Source: Deinococcus taeanensis (GTDB taxonomy: Bacteria > Deinococcota > Deinococci > Deinococcales > Deinococcaceae). From it: DNA of 64,000 bases. The DNA lies in assembly GCF_020229735.1 (NCBI RefSeq), contig NZ_CP083455.1, positions 2,507,001 to 2,571,000 on the forward strand, read 5' to 3'. The notes under the pieces were generated by a model that saw only the letters and a program-made list of their open reading frames with translations, searched no databases and was not told where the DNA came from. Positions 17,671 to 30,056 of the stretch are shown here, piece by piece. The stretch's first letter is position 1; each line of letters begins with the position of its first letter. The translations under genes and the position numbers were made by a program.

Positions 17671-19404
17671 TCAGCGGCGCCGGGCGTTCAGGCTCGCGGC
17701 GTCGGTCGTCTGGTCGGCGGTCACGCCGGTCACGAGCGCCTCGCGGATGCCCTGCGCGATGCCCAGGGCGACGCGGTCAAGGTAGTTGCTGTCTTTCAGG
17801 TTCAGACCGTCGACCGGGTGGCTGGCAAAGCCGATCTCCACCAGCGCGGCGGGCACGCGGCTGTTGCGCAGCACGCTCAGCGACTGGGTGTTTTTCAGGC
17901 CCTGGTTGAACGCGCCGGTCTGCTCCACCAGCCGGTTCTGGATCAGGGCGGCCAGGGCGCTGCTCTGGGGGTGGTTGGGGTTCCACCAGGTTTCCACGCC
18001 GTAGCCGCGCAGGGCGTTCCTGGCGTCCATGGCGTTCACGTGGATGCTCACGAACAGCTGCGTGCCGGGCGTGCCCATCGCGGCGCGCATCTGCAGGTCC
18101 ACGTTCTTGACGGTGTTCAGTTCCCGGTCACTGTCGCGGGTCAGGACGACGTCCACGCCGGCGGGGGCCAGCAGGTCCCGCACGCGCAGGGCGACCGCCA
18201 GCGTCACGTCCTTCTCGATGACGGACCCGACGGCGCCAGGGTCGCGGCCGCCGTGCCCGGCGTCAATGACCACGCGGGGTTTCATGAAATTGGCGCTGAA
18301 GGCCAGCAGGGCGGTGCCGCGCGTGGCGGGAATGGGGGCGACGGCCTGCAGGTCGCGGTCTTCCGGGCGCAGCGGGGTCAGGTCGGCCAGGGCCGGGGAC
18401 AGGTCGATTGCGAGGCGGGCGGTGTCGCCCGTGGTGGGCGGCAACAGCTGCGCGCGCCAGCCGCTGCGGTCGCGGGTGGCGGTGGCGGTGCTGAGGCTCA
18501 GGGTGCCGCCCTGCGCGCCGGGCGTGAAGTTCCAGCTGCGCAGTTCGGGGCTGATGTTCGCGCCGCTCTGCGCGGTGAGGGTCACGCCGGTCAGGGTGAT
18601 GGTCAGGCCGGTCTGGCCGGTGCTGATGCGGTAGCTGGCACCGGGAGGCAGATCCAGCACCACGCGGGTCTGACCTGGGCTCTTGCCGATGCGGGGCGCG
18701 CTCAGCTGGGCGGCGCGGGGCGTGCCGGGCGCGGTGCCCTGCAGGGCGCTGGGCTGGGCGGGGTTCGCGCCGGGCAGCACCGGGGCGGGGGGCAGGGTGG
18801 GGCCGCTGCGGACCTGATCGCCGGGCGGCAGGGTGCCGGGCAGGGGGGTGTTCAGGACGGCCTGCGCGGCGGCACTGGTGGGGGCGCTGGCAAGCACGCG
18901 GCCCTGCAGGCCGGCGCTGGCGCCGCCACTGACGCCGGCGCCGAGTTCAAGAATCAGGACCCGGTTGCCGGTGGCGATGGTGGCTTCACTGGCGCGCCAC
19001 CCTTCGGTGGGGGACAGCGGGTAGGGGGTGATGAGGGTGGCCTGGCCGCCGCCGGCGCGGTACTCGGTGATGTGATCGCTCAGCCGGGCGGTGACGGAGG
19101 GCAGCACGCGGGCCCCCTGGATGTCGACGCGCAGGCCGGTGAAGGTGGGGGTCAGGGTGTAGGTGACGCCGCGGGGCAGGTCGAACACGACCCGTGTGGC
19201 GTTGCCCTGGGTGTTGAAGCGCGGTTCGCCGAAGGTGGCGGTCTGAACGCCGGTCAGGGTGATGGGTGTGGTGGGGGTGCCCTGCAGGCTGGGGGTGGCG
19301 GCGCCGGGCACGGCGCGCGTGAAGGGATCGCCGCTCTGGGCAAAGCTGCCGGTCGCGACCGTGAACAGCAGGCCAGATGAGAGGAAGATGGCTGTTCGCT
19401 TCAT
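17671..19404 (-). CDS. N-acetylmuramoyl-L-alanine amidase with AMIN-type repeats
   Basis: 577 residues. Signal peptide (MKRTAIFLSSGLLF..., cut near AQS), at least two AMIN-like beta domains (RFNTQGNATRVVFDLPRGVTYTL near 60-80; GKSPGQTRVVLDLPPGASYRI near 245), then an amidase_3 zinc domain with VVIDAGHGGRDPGAVG, a catalytic Glu in SVIEKDVTLA, and LFVSIHVNA. It cleaves stem peptides from peptidoglycan, usually at division. Start supported by AAAGG and the signal peptide. Separate from the ATL gene. Confidence 0.9.
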   Translation of the reverse strand: MKRTAIFLSSGLLFTVATGSFAQSGDPFTRAVPGAATPSLQGTPTTPITLTGVQTATFGEPRFNTQGNATRVVFDLPRGVTYTLTPTFTGLRVDIQGARVLPSVTARLSDHITEYRAGGGQATLITPYPLSPTEGWRASEATIATGNRVLILELGAGVSGGASAGLQGRVLASAPTSAAAQAVLNTPLPGTLPPGDQVRSGPTLPPAPVLPGANPAQPSALQGTAPGTPRAAQLSAPRIGKSPGQTRVVLDLPPGASYRISTGQTGLTITLTGVTLTAQSGANISPELRSWNFTPGAQGGTLSLSTATATRDRSGWRAQLLPPTTGDTARLAIDLSPALADLTPLRPEDRDLQAVAPIPATRGTALLAFSANFMKPRVVIDAGHGGRDPGAVGSVIEKDVTLAVALRVRDLLAPAGVDVVLTRDSDRELNTVKNVDLQMRAAMGTPGTQLFVSIHVNAMDARNALRGYGVETWWNPNHPQSSALAALIQNRLVEQTGAFNQGLKNTQSLSVLRNSRVPAALVEIGFASHPVDGLNLKDSNYLDRVALGIAQGIREALVTGVTADQTTDAASLNARRR

Positions 19405-19576
19405 GTGCCTTTTACTGTACGTGAAGGTGGTGAGAACTCCGGGCTTGGCCTCATGCTGGTGTCGTCAGTCTAAAGGGTGATCTGGTCGGCCTTTTTGCCT
19501 GCCGCTCTCATAAGTGGGCCGTGTAGCTCGGGCCCTCATGAGGCGAGCTGGCCCATCGGGACTTTGTGCGTTCGAC

Positions 19577-19606
19577 CATGCTTTACTTTCCAAAGCATGA
19601 CATCAT
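19577..19606 (+). promoter_or_regulatory. Palindrome over the frnE promoter
   Basis: CATGCTTT-N7-AAAGCATG (19577-19599) is a perfect 8-bp inverted repeat. CATCAT (19601-19606) ends 6 nt before the frnE ATG and serves as a leaderless -10; the palindrome covers the expected -35 and spacer. It looks like a repressor site, owner unknown. Confidence 0.55.
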
Positions 19607-19612
19607 CGGGTC

Positions 19613-20368
19613 ATGAGCGCCCCCTTCACCCCCTCCAGCCCCGACAAGCTGCGCGTGGACATCTGGTCCGACGTCGCCTGCCCCTGGTGCTACATCGGCA
19701 AACGCCGCCTGGAACGCGCCCTGGACGACTTTGCCCACAAGGAGCAGGTTGAGATCGTCTGGCACGCCTTCGAACTTGACCCCAGCACCCCCGCCGAGCA
19801 TCCCCAGACCATGCGCGACACCCTCGCCCACAAATACGGCCGCAGCCCCGCCGAGGCGCAGGGCATGATGGATCACGTCACCCGCACCGCCGCCCGCGAG
19901 GGCCTGACCTACCAGTTCGAGAAAGCCCGGCTGGGCAACACCTTCCTGGCGCACCAGTTGATTCATCACGCCGCCCTGCACGGTCACCAGGACGCCATGA
20001 AAGAACGCCTCCTGCGCGCCTACATGAGCGAAGGTGAACTCATGAGCGACCTGGACACCCTGGTTCGCCTGGCTCAGGAGACCGGCCTGGACGGCAGCGA
20101 GGTCCGCGCCGCGCTGCAGGAGGGCCGCCACGCCCAGGCTGTCCGGCAGGACGAAACCCAGGCGCAGGCGCTCGGCATCAGTGGCGTACCGTTCTTCGTG
20201 CTGGGCGGCAAGTACGGCGTCAGTGGCGCTCAGGACCCCGCCACCCTGCTCGGCGCGCTGAATCAGGTGTGGCAGGAAACGCACCCCGCGCCCCTGACCC
20301 TGCTCGGCGCCGCCGCGCCCGCTGACGGCTGCGACGACGGCCAGTGCGCCGTTCCCGACCGCACCTGA
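19613..20368 (+). CDS. frnE: DsbA-family disulfide oxidoreductase, FrnE-type
   Basis: 251 residues with a thioredoxin-fold/helical DSBA domain: active site C23-P-W-C26 in DIWSDVACPWCYIGKRRLE, the helical insertion, and the cis-proline loop GISGVPFFVLGGKYGVSGAQ. A second redox pair, C240-x4-C245 in DGCDDGQC at the C-terminus, matches the extra CX4C described for D. radiodurans FrnE, a cytoplasmic disulfide isomerase linked to oxidative-stress tolerance. No signal peptide. Start ATG is leaderless (CATCAT, 6 nt). Confidence 0.88.
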   Translation: MSAPFTPSSPDKLRVDIWSDVACPWCYIGKRRLERALDDFAHKEQVEIVWHAFELDPSTPAEHPQTMRDTLAHKYGRSPAEAQGMMDHVTRTAAREGLTYQFEKARLGNTFLAHQLIHHAALHGHQDAMKERLLRAYMSEGELMSDLDTLVRLAQETGLDGSEVRAALQEGRHAQAVRQDETQAQALGISGVPFFVLGGKYGVSGAQDPATLLGALNQVWQETHPAPLTLLGAAAPADGCDDGQCAVPDRT

Positions 20369-20383
20369 CGCTCAAAGGCAGAG

Positions 20384-20406
20384 GGGGAAGTCAGCGTGAC
20401 TTCCCC
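20384..20406. terminator. Convergent terminator between frnE and ftsH
   Basis: GGGGAAGTCA-GCG-TGACTTCCCC, a perfect 10-bp stem with a 3-nt loop, between the convergent frnE and ftsH genes. T-rich only weakly on either side. Confidence 0.7.
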
Positions 20407-20428
20407 TCGTCTCATTGCGCTCAGCCCA

Positions 20429-22284
<1,856 letters not shown>

Positions 22285-22288
<4 letters not shown>

Positions 22289-22344
22289 ACGGCCCCCCTG
22301 ACAACAGGGAACAGCGCCACCCGAACCGCCGGCCTGAGACTCAT
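22285..22344 (-). CDS. 19-codon upstream ORF coupled to ftsH
   Basis: An ATG 5 nt after TACACT (leaderless arrangement) opens the frame MSLRPAVRVALFPVVRGAV, whose TGA overlaps the ftsH GTG in the sequence GTGA. In this window the TANNNT-N5-8-start arrangement otherwise marks true gene starts, so the ribosome should load here first and reach ftsH by re-initiation. It could be a leader peptide or just a loading platform. No attenuator hairpin is evident. Confidence 0.5.
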
Positions 22345-22475
22345 GCCCCAGTGTATGCCGCGCCCCTGCACATGGACTGCAACGCACCCCATCAAGTCAC
22401 CGCCTGGACCTTCAGGAAGCGGTCACCTTCACACAGGGGCAGACACCCGTCAGGTTCACGCGGCATACTCAGCGG

Positions 22476-24284
22476 ATGCGTTCTGACCGGCCCCTCCTCC
22501 TGCGCTCTGCGCCCACACAGCGCTTCCGAACGGCGTTCCTCTCCCTGCTTGGCCTGCTCACGCCGCCCCTCACGGGCGGCGCGCCGCTGCTGGCGGCCAC
22601 CAGCCTCAGCCGCGCCCACGCCGCCCAGCCCACCCTGGGCTCCGTGCAGCTCACCTTCACGGTGGATGACCCCAGCGTGTACGTCAACGGCCTGCCCACC
22701 CAGCTGAGCGCGCCGGCCCGCCTGATCAGCGGACGCACCATGCTGCCGCTGCGGGAAACGGCGGCGCTGCTCGGCCAGCCTCTGCCCGGCAGCGGCGCGC
22801 AGGTGCAACTCGCGCGCCTGAGCATCGACACGCGCCTGAACACCGCGGCCCTGAACGGCGCGGCGCAGCCCGCCGGTACCGTCGCTACCTTCGCAGGTGT
22901 GCTGTACGTCAGCGTCCGCACCCTCGCCGACGCACTGAACGCCAACCTGAGTGCCGATGACGCCGGGCGCACCTTTACGCTCACCGCGCTGCGCGACGGC
23001 GGCAACCCCCTGATCCCCCAGGCGCGCTTCAGCACCGACAAGAACGTGTACGCCCCCGGGGAGCGCGTCGTGTACACCGAGTACCCCTTCGACCCGGACG
23101 GCGCCGACATCACCGCCCGCCGCTGGACCGGCCGGCAGGACGTGTACTTCCAGCCCGGCACGTACACCGTGACCCTGACCGTCACGAACAGCCGCGGCCT
23201 GCAGAGCCAGCCGTTTACGCGCACCATCCGCGTCGAGGGCAGCCCCGTCGACACGCCCCTGACCTACGCCCTGAAGTACGCGCAGCCCGGCGACGCCTTC
23301 CCCGACCCGCACGTCCTCAACTACCCGTCCGCGCTCGTGACGCCGCAGGCCGGCCCCAGCTACCCGCTGCTGTTCAGCGACAGTCCCGAAATTCCCGACC
23401 AGAACGGCATCCTGTACCAGGACAGCGTCACGGGCCGCGCGCGCCTGCTGGGCTACCACCTGAACGGCCTGGGCCGCACCGCCCGCCTGTACGTCCTGGC
23501 CCGCAACCTCGAAAGCCGCCCCGTGGAAGTCCGCAGCGAACGCCTGGGCGAAACTGCCCCCACCCGCCTGGAAAGCATCCTCGGTCAGGTCACCCTGCTG
23601 GAATACTTCGCGTCGGCCAGCAGCGCCGCGCTTGCCCTCGCCCCGGGCCAGACGGCCGCCGTGTACGCCAGCCCCACCCTGAAACCCGGCAGCGGCGTGA
23701 ACGTCATGCAGGACCTCAGCACGTCCGGCCGGGTGGAACTCACGTTCGTGATGCTTGAAGACACCCTGCCCCCCACCCCGCAGGTCACGCAGCAGCTGCC
23801 GTACCTGAAAAGCGACGGCCGGCACGTGCGGGGCACCTTCCCGGACGCCGTGCGGACCCTGCGCGTCACCCTGAGCGCGCTGCCCACCCGCCTGATCATC
23901 GGTGACGGCCGCGTGGACCCCGCCCTGACCGGCACGGACGCCCTGACCGGCCAGGGTGTGCGCCTCAGCGGCAACTACGGCGTGCTGTACGACCTGGAAG
24001 TCAACGGTGCGGCCGGCACCGCCGTGGCCCTCAGCCCCCGCGGCGGGCTGTACCGCGGCGCCATGAACATCCAGGACGGACCCATCACGCAGACCATCAA
24101 GCTGCCCCGCACCGGCAACGCCCTGAAACCCGACGAGCCCGTGCTGCTGTGGCGCGCCCAGAGTGACCGTCTGAACATCGACTTTGTGCCCAGCAGCGGC
24201 AGCAACCTGCCCATCAGTCTGGTGTTCTACCGCACCCGCCTGGCAGACGGCCCCAGCGGCGTCACCAAAACCTACCAGCCCTGA
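22476..24284 (+). CDS. Secreted protein with copper-amine-oxidase-like stalk domain
   Basis: 602 residues. A long signal peptide (to about residue 49, ending AHA-AQP), then a stalk/copper amine oxidase N-terminal-like domain (VDDPSVYVNGLPTQL, RTMLPLRETAALLG, LYVSVRTLADALNA, residues 60-165), a PKD/Ig-like segment (FDPDGADITARRWTG...GTYTVTLTVTNSRG, 170-245) and a large beta-rich remainder without motifs I know. Probably an envelope or surface protein. CATACT lies 6 nt before the ATG (leaderless). No catalytic amine-oxidase part is present. Confidence 0.8.
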   Translation: MRSDRPLLLRSAPTQRFRTAFLSLLGLLTPPLTGGAPLLAATSLSRAHAAQPTLGSVQLTFTVDDPSVYVNGLPTQLSAPARLISGRTMLPLRETAALLGQPLPGSGAQVQLARLSIDTRLNTAALNGAAQPAGTVATFAGVLYVSVRTLADALNANLSADDAGRTFTLTALRDGGNPLIPQARFSTDKNVYAPGERVVYTEYPFDPDGADITARRWTGRQDVYFQPGTYTVTLTVTNSRGLQSQPFTRTIRVEGSPVDTPLTYALKYAQPGDAFPDPHVLNYPSALVTPQAGPSYPLLFSDSPEIPDQNGILYQDSVTGRARLLGYHLNGLGRTARLYVLARNLESRPVEVRSERLGETAPTRLESILGQVTLLEYFASASSAALALAPGQTAAVYASPTLKPGSGVNVMQDLSTSGRVELTFVMLEDTLPPTPQVTQQLPYLKSDGRHVRGTFPDAVRTLRVTLSALPTRLIIGDGRVDPALTGTDALTGQGVRLSGNYGVLYDLEVNGAAGTAVALSPRGGLYRGAMNIQDGPITQTIKLPRTGNALKPDEPVLLWRAQSDRLNIDFVPSSGSNLPISLVFYRTRLADGPSGVTKTYQP

Positions 24285-24403
24285 GCGCCGGCGTTCAGGG
24301 GGACGTGACGCCACCATACGCCGTGCCCCCAGGAGTAGAAGCCGGGCAGGTCCAGGGGGGCCGCACCGGCCTGAGGCGAGGCGCACCCCTGCAACGCAAC
24401 ACG

Positions 24404-24427
24404 AAGCCCCCGCCGATGCGGGGGCTT
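24404..24427. terminator. Convergent terminator before der
   Basis: AAGCCCCCGC-CGAT-GCGGGGGCTT, a perfect 10-bp stem between the convergent gene at 22476 and der, usable from either side. Confidence 0.75.
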
Positions 24428-24442
24428 GCGCGGCGAGGGGGG

Positions 24443-25762
<1,320 letters not shown>

Positions 25763-25947
25763 GGTGACGCTCCTTGTACGGTGTCGGTTCCACCCCGGGC
25801 GCCATGGGGGGTTCCGCCGAAACGGCCTGCGCCTCACGGTGAGGGGGCCTGCGACAGGAGAGTCTACCGCACCGGGTGTGTGGCCGGGGGAATGCAGTGC
25901 ACAGTGGCCGGGCCCACCCTCGGGTGGGCCCGACGCGGGATCTGACT

Positions 25948-26361
25948 TCAGTCCACGGGGTTCAGGACCGTGTCGTCACAGGGCATGAACCATTTCGAGC
26001 CGCCGAAGCCGCCGCTGCTGCCAGCGCGGGTGAAGCCCAGCACGCCGGTCGTTCCCGCGATGTTCAGCGTCAGCGTGCCGCCGCTGCGAACGTTTCCGCG
26101 CGGGACGTCCGCCCAGGTGCCCTTGACCACGTTGCCGCTGCGGGTACCGTGAAAGACGTTGGTCCAGGTTTTTCCGTTGTCGCTGCTCAGGCCCACCCAC
26201 CACACCTGCGTGCCGGCCTGCCGCACGTAGTACGTGCCGCCGTCGTTGGCGCGCCACACGCCGTTCAGGTCGGGAGGTGCGGCGCACAGCGCGGAAGCTG
26301 CGCCGGGCAGCGCACACAGGGCGAAAGTCAGCGTCACGAGGCGGGGCAGGGAGTAGGTCAT
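25948..26361 (-). CDS. Small secreted protein of unknown function
   Basis: 137 residues with a signal peptide (to about residue 24, SALC-AAPP). The mature part is short and beta-rich (PDLNGVWRANDGGTYYVRQAGTQVWWVGL, GTRSGNVVKGTWADVPRG, GTLTLNIAG), a pattern seen in lipocalin-like or beta-sandwich secreted proteins, with two cysteines that may pair. ATG at 26361 follows AGGAGG. I do not recognise a family. A GC-rich palindrome at 25910-25931 lies downstream. Confidence 0.75.
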   Translation of the reverse strand: MTYSLPRLVTLTFALCALPGAASALCAAPPDLNGVWRANDGGTYYVRQAGTQVWWVGLSSDNGKTWTNVFHGTRSGNVVKGTWADVPRGNVRSGGTLTLNIAGTTGVLGFTRAGSSGGFGGSKWFMPCDDTVLNPVD

Positions 26362-26462
26362 GGTGGTTCCTCCTGGGAGAGTGATGCACCCAGAGGGTAG
26401 AAAACCCGGCATGATCACCCCATGATCGCCAGCACGCACCAGCAAGCAACTCACTGATCAGA

Positions 26463-27401
26463 GTCGATGGTTCAACAGAATGACGTGTTCTGACGGGGGA
26501 GGAAAGGCCAAAGAACGGTCTGAAAGTGATGCCAGCCATGCCTGGCATTCAACCGTCCCGGTCACTGGCCCTCCCATGCGGGGAAACGCTCCAAACACAA
26601 TGCCCTCATAGCCCGCCAGGCGAGTGGCACACCGCACAGTGGCCGGCCGTGGATTTCTGAGCAGGACGGGTACCTCATGAGGCATGAGGGGTCTGGGGTG
26701 TCCGCAGTGCGGTGCCGCCCGCATCGTCAGAAACGGCCATCCCCATACCGGCAAGCAACGGAACCTGTGCCGCAGCTGTGCCCACCCGTTCATGCCGCAC
26801 CCGGCCTGACAGCGAATTCCGGCTGACACGATCGCCCTGGTGCACCGGTTGTTGACCGAACGTTCTCCCACCGCGGCGTCTGTCGGGTCACCGGGGTCAG
26901 TCGCTCCTGATTCCGTCTGCACCTCACAAGGTTGAGCCACCGCGTTCCACACGGCGTTGATGACCCGCTGTCCCCAGCAGCAAACCAGCACCCTTGAAGG
27001 GGGTGCTGGTTTGCGACGAGGCATGCACGTTCGTGAGCAGCCATCAACGGTCGCGCTGGCTCTGGCTGGCCATGAACCGGCACACCCGACGATCTGTCGG
27101 ATGCTTCCTCGGTCAGCACGACACCCTTGGCGCGTACGGGCTGTGGCACAGTCTGGACACACCGCACCTGAACGCGGTCTGTCATACCGACCGCCTGACT
27201 CCATACAAAAGTGCCGTGTTGGGGAAGCTGCACCGCAGTGGTGGGACTCAGCAGCTGGAGCCCTGCAACGCGACCTTGCGCGCCCGCCTGACCCATCTGG
27301 TGCGCCGTTCCCTGGCCTTCAGTCGCCGCCAGGCGCCTGTCGAAACCGTCGTCTGGCTCTTCATCCATCACGACAACGCGTCATGCCCCTGAACCGTCGA
27401 C
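26463..27401 (+). mobile_element. Decayed IS1-family insertion sequence
   Basis: The element is bounded by imperfect inverted repeats: left 26463-26489 and the complement of 27375-27401 agree at 19-20 of 27 positions, sharing GTCGA-GGTTCA and ATGACG-GTT. Between them lie remnants of an IS1-type transposase on the plus strand. The size, about 0.94 kb, is right for this family. CACTG occurs a few bases outside each end (26452 and 27406), but it is not immediately adjacent and is only a weak candidate for a target duplication. Confidence 0.7.
26684..27392 (+). pseudogene. IS1-family transposase, degenerate
   Basis: 26684-26809 encodes an InsA-like zinc ribbon (LGCPQCGAARIVRNGHPHTG, then KQRNLCRSCAHPF) ended by a premature TGA; RIPADTIALVHRLLTERS continues in the same frame. 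After further stops and a frameshift, 26994-27392 encodes the DDE half: VCDEACTFVSS (first Asp), CHTDRLTPYKS (second Asp), LEPCNATLRARLTHLVRRSLAFS (Glu) and VWLFIHHDN. The catalytic triad residues survive but the reading frame is broken at least twice, so the transposase cannot be made from one frame. Confidence 0.75.
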
Positions 27402-27417
27402 CAGCCACTGCATACCC

Positions 27418-27480
27418 TTGACGAAGGCTGCATTCGACGCTATATTTATTTTATCACCGTCCGAGAAGGGCGGATTTTTT
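27418..27480 (+). repeat. Promoter-terminator repeat unit, copy 4
   Basis: TTGACG (27418-27423), 17-bp spacer with TGCATTCGACGC, TATATT (27441-27446), ten bases, hairpin CCGTCC-GAGAA-GGGCGG (27457-27473), then ATTTTTT. A second TGCAT lies 20 bp upstream of the spacer TGCAT, as in copy 5. It sits directly beside the IS remnant and upstream of the sulfurtransferase gene, which has its own leaderless -10. Confidence 0.85.
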
Positions 27481-27517
27481 GTTGTGTTTCAGCCGGGCCC
27501 GGGGTGTAGCCTGCAGT

Positions 27518-28387
27518 ATGCCCGAGCTGCCCACCCCGCTGGTTTCTGTTTCCTGGCTTCTGGCGAACCTGGACCACCCGCAGGTACAGGTCCTGGACTG
27601 CCGGTATGCCCTGAGCGATCCGCTGACTGGCCGTATTGCGTACCTGGAGGGGCATGTGCCCGGCGCGGTGTACGCCGACCTGGAAACCGACCTGAGCGGC
27701 CCGGTGCAGTCTGAGGGCACGGGTGGTCGTCATCCCCTGCCGGACCCAGCCACGCTGGCCGCGTGGCTGGGCAGCGTCGGCATCGGGAACGACAGCCTGA
27801 TCGTGTGCTATGACGACCCCAGTGGCGGGCAGGGGTTCTATGCGGCGCGGGCGTGGTGGCTGCTGCGCTGGTTGGGGCACCGCCGTGTGGCGGTGCTGGA
27901 CGGTGGGTGGCCCGCCTGGGTCAGGGCGGGCGGCGCCACCAGCGCGGACGAATCTACGTTTTCTCCAGTCACCTTCACGCCGGACGTTCAGTCTGAACTG
28001 GTGGCCACGGCGGCAGATGTTCAGGCGTTTGCACCCGGCACCTTGTTGATTGACTCGCGGGCGCCCGCCCGGTACCGGGGTGAGGTGGAACCCATTGACC
28101 GCAAGGCGGGGCACATTCCCGGCGCGGTGAACCGGGACTGGTCAGGGGCGCTGGATGAACGGGGACACTGGCTGGGCGGCGCCGAGCAGGAGGCGCGCCT
28201 GAACGCCGGGGCCGCGGCGACTGTCACGTACTGCGGCAGCGGCGTGAGCGCCACCCCGAACCTGCTGGCGCGGGAGTTGGCGGGTGTGCCGCTGGGCGCA
28301 CACAACCGGCTGTACGCCGGGTCGTGGAGTGACTGGATCAGTGCTGACCGGCCAGTGGCGACCGGCGAGGAGGGAGGCCAGTCCTGA
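27518..28387 (+). CDS. sseA: Sulfurtransferase, two rhodanese domains
   Basis: 289 residues with an inactive N-terminal rhodanese domain and an active C-terminal one: active-site C239 in TYCGSGVSA. The CGSGV(S/T) loop resembles 3-mercaptopyruvate sulfurtransferases more than thiosulfate ones (CRxGxR). CDC25-like [10 protein letters not shown] and [11 protein letters not shown] motifs are in place. TAGCCT lies 5 nt before the ATG (leaderless). Its stop codon is 34 bp from the end of convergent xseA. Confidence 0.88.
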   Translation: MPELPTPLVSVSWLLANLDHPQVQVLDCRYALSDPLTGRIAYLEGHVPGAVYADLETDLSGPVQSEGTGGRHPLPDPATLAAWLGSVGIGNDSLIVCYDDPSGGQGFYAARAWWLLRWLGHRRVAVLDGGWPAWVRAGGATSADESTFSPVTFTPDVQSELVATAADVQAFAPGTLLIDSRAPARYRGEVEPIDRKAGHIPGAVNRDWSGALDERGHWLGGAEQEARLNAGAAATVTYCGSGVSATPNLLARELAGVPLGAHNRLYAGSWSDWISADRPVATGEEGGQS

Positions 28388-28421
28388 CCTGAAGGTGAAC
28401 GGCGGCGTGTCGGGGGGCCGC

Positions 28422-29645
28422 TCAGGCTTCGGTGCTGCTGGTCGGCTGGGCGCTGACCTGGACGCTGCCGTCCGTGAACTGAAGAGTGAGGGTTTCGCCG
28501 CCCTGAACCTGCGCGGCGCGGGTGACTGGCTGACCGGCGGGGCCGCGCACGAGGGCGTAGCCGCGCGCCAGGGTGCGTTCGGGGGTCAGGCCGAGTGCCT
28601 GGCGCATCAGGGCGTCAACGCTGGCCGCCGCGTGGTCGGCCTGGCGCGCGGCGGCGCTGCGGGTCCGGTCCATGGTCCAGAGGGTGCCCGCTTCGGCCTC
28701 CACGAGCACCTGCGCGGCGTGCGTGCGGATGGTGCGTGTGTCTTGCTGGGCCTGCGCGGCGGCCTGCGTGACGGTGCGGACGATCAGCGCGGCGGCTTTG
28801 CTGGGGGTGTCCACGCGCACGCACGCCACCTCGTCCGGGAGGGTGTCGTCCCGCGCGTGCCCCAGGCCGGTGATGACGGGCGCGGGGAAGGTCGCCAGGG
28901 CCCGCGCGAAGGGCAGGTCGTTCAGCCACGCGAGGTCCGTCACGGCCCCTCCACCGCGAATCATGACCAGGGCGTCGAGCGGTTCGTGTTCATGCAGGGT
29001 GCGGGCTTCGTGTACGGCCCGCAGCAGACTGGGCGCGGCGTCGCGGCCCTGAAAGGTGGCTTCCAGGTACAGGGGGTGGAGGACCCCCACGGCTTCAAGC
29101 GGGTCGATGTCCCGGCGGAAGTCGCCCAGGCCGGCCGCTTCGCGCGGAGCGATCACGGCGAAACGCGCGTAGTCGGCGGGTGGGGGCAGCAGGCGGTTCA
29201 GGCCGTACACGCCTTCGCGGACCAGCGTCTCGCGGGATTCCGTGAGGCGCAGCGCGGCGTCCCCGAGGGTGTACTCCGCGGAGAGGTCAAGCACGTTCAG
29301 GGCGAACCCGTACTGCTCGTGAAAGGTGGCTTCGCAGAACAGCAGAACCTTCAGGCCGGCCGTAAGCGTACCGCCGGTCGCGCGGCGGAATTTGCCTTCC
29401 AGACTGAACCGCTCACGCGCCCAGACGGTCGCGCGGCAGCGGGCCACTTCGCCGGCCTCGCCGGTCTGCACGAGGTCCAGGTACAGGTGGCGCCGGTCGG
29501 TGACACTGGCAATCTCGGCGCGTACCCACACGGCGCCGGGCACGCCGCGCGCAATCACCTGCCCCACGTACGCGAGCAGCTCGGCGAGGTCCAGGAACTG
29601 TTCGGGCGGGCGGGTCGCGTCGGTCTTCTTCCGGCGGCGCGTCAC
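28422..29645 (-). CDS. xseA: Exodeoxyribonuclease VII large subunit
   Basis: 407 residues: N-terminal OB fold ([33 protein letters not shown]), then the nuclease core with [37 protein letters not shown], and [19 protein letters not shown], and a coiled-coil followed by the C-terminal barrel ([13 protein letters not shown]). Degrades single-stranded DNA in both directions; acts with small subunit XseB, not encoded nearby. GTG start overlaps the crcB stop as GTGA, so it is coupled to crcB. Confidence 0.92.
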   Translation of the reverse strand: MTRRRKKTDATRPPEQFLDLAELLAYVGQVIARGVPGAVWVRAEIASVTDRRHLYLDLVQTGEAGEVARCRATVWARERFSLEGKFRRATGGTLTAGLKVLLFCEATFHEQYGFALNVLDLSAEYTLGDAALRLTESRETLVREGVYGLNRLLPPPADYARFAVIAPREAAGLGDFRRDIDPLEAVGVLHPLYLEATFQGRDAAPSLLRAVHEARTLHEHEPLDALVMIRGGGAVTDLAWLNDLPFARALATFPAPVITGLGHARDDTLPDEVACVRVDTPSKAAALIVRTVTQAAAQAQQDTRTIRTHAAQVLVEAEAGTLWTMDRTRSAAARQADHAAASVDALMRQALGLTPERTLARGYALVRGPAGQPVTRAAQVQGGETLTLQFTDGSVQVSAQPTSSTEA

Positions 29646-30016
29646 AGGCGCGCTCCCAGGGCGCGCCCTGCCAGGGCCGCCAGGACGCCCAGCGTGAGGC
29701 TCAGGGTGACGTACAGCAGGGCCAAGCCGATCTGCCCGCGCGTGAGCAGGGTGTCCACATCCACGCTGAACGTGCTGAAGGTCGTGAACGCCCCCAGCAC
29801 GCCCGTTCCGAACGCCACGCGCGCCACTTCCGGCCACACGCCCCGGCCCACCAGGGCCACGGTCAGCCCCAGCAGGAACGACCCCAGCAGGTTGATCAGC
29901 AGCACCGCCACGGGAAAGCCCGTCCGCAGCGCCAGGGGCGCCAGCGCCAGCTGCGTGCCGTACCGCGCCGCGGCGCCCAGCGCGCCGCCTGCCATCACCC
30001 ACACCCACGCGTTCAC
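29642..30016 (-). CDS. crcB: Fluoride exporter CrcB/Fluc
   Basis: 124 residues, four membrane helices. Fluc signatures: [38 protein letters not shown] (with the Phe-box and central Na+ site Thr/Ser). Works as an antiparallel dimeric fluoride channel in the inner membrane. The GTG start is supported by TATCCT 6 nt upstream (leaderless), which leaves no room for a fluoride riboswitch. Divergent from corA with only 40 bp between the start codons. Confidence 0.93.
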   Translation of the reverse strand: MNAWVWVMAGGALGAAARYGTQLALAPLALRTGFPVAVLLINLLGSFLLGLTVALVGRGVWPEVARVAFGTGVLGAFTTFSTFSVDVDTLLTRGQIGLALLYVTLSLTLGVLAALAGRALGARL

Positions 30017-30056
30017 CCTCACAGGATAGGGCCCGGCGTCTGGCATGCTGCGGGTC

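Noticed and set aside
30017..30056. Fluoride riboswitch before crcB
   Set aside because: The leaderless -10 leaves only 6 nt before the start codon and the 40-bp gap is too short.
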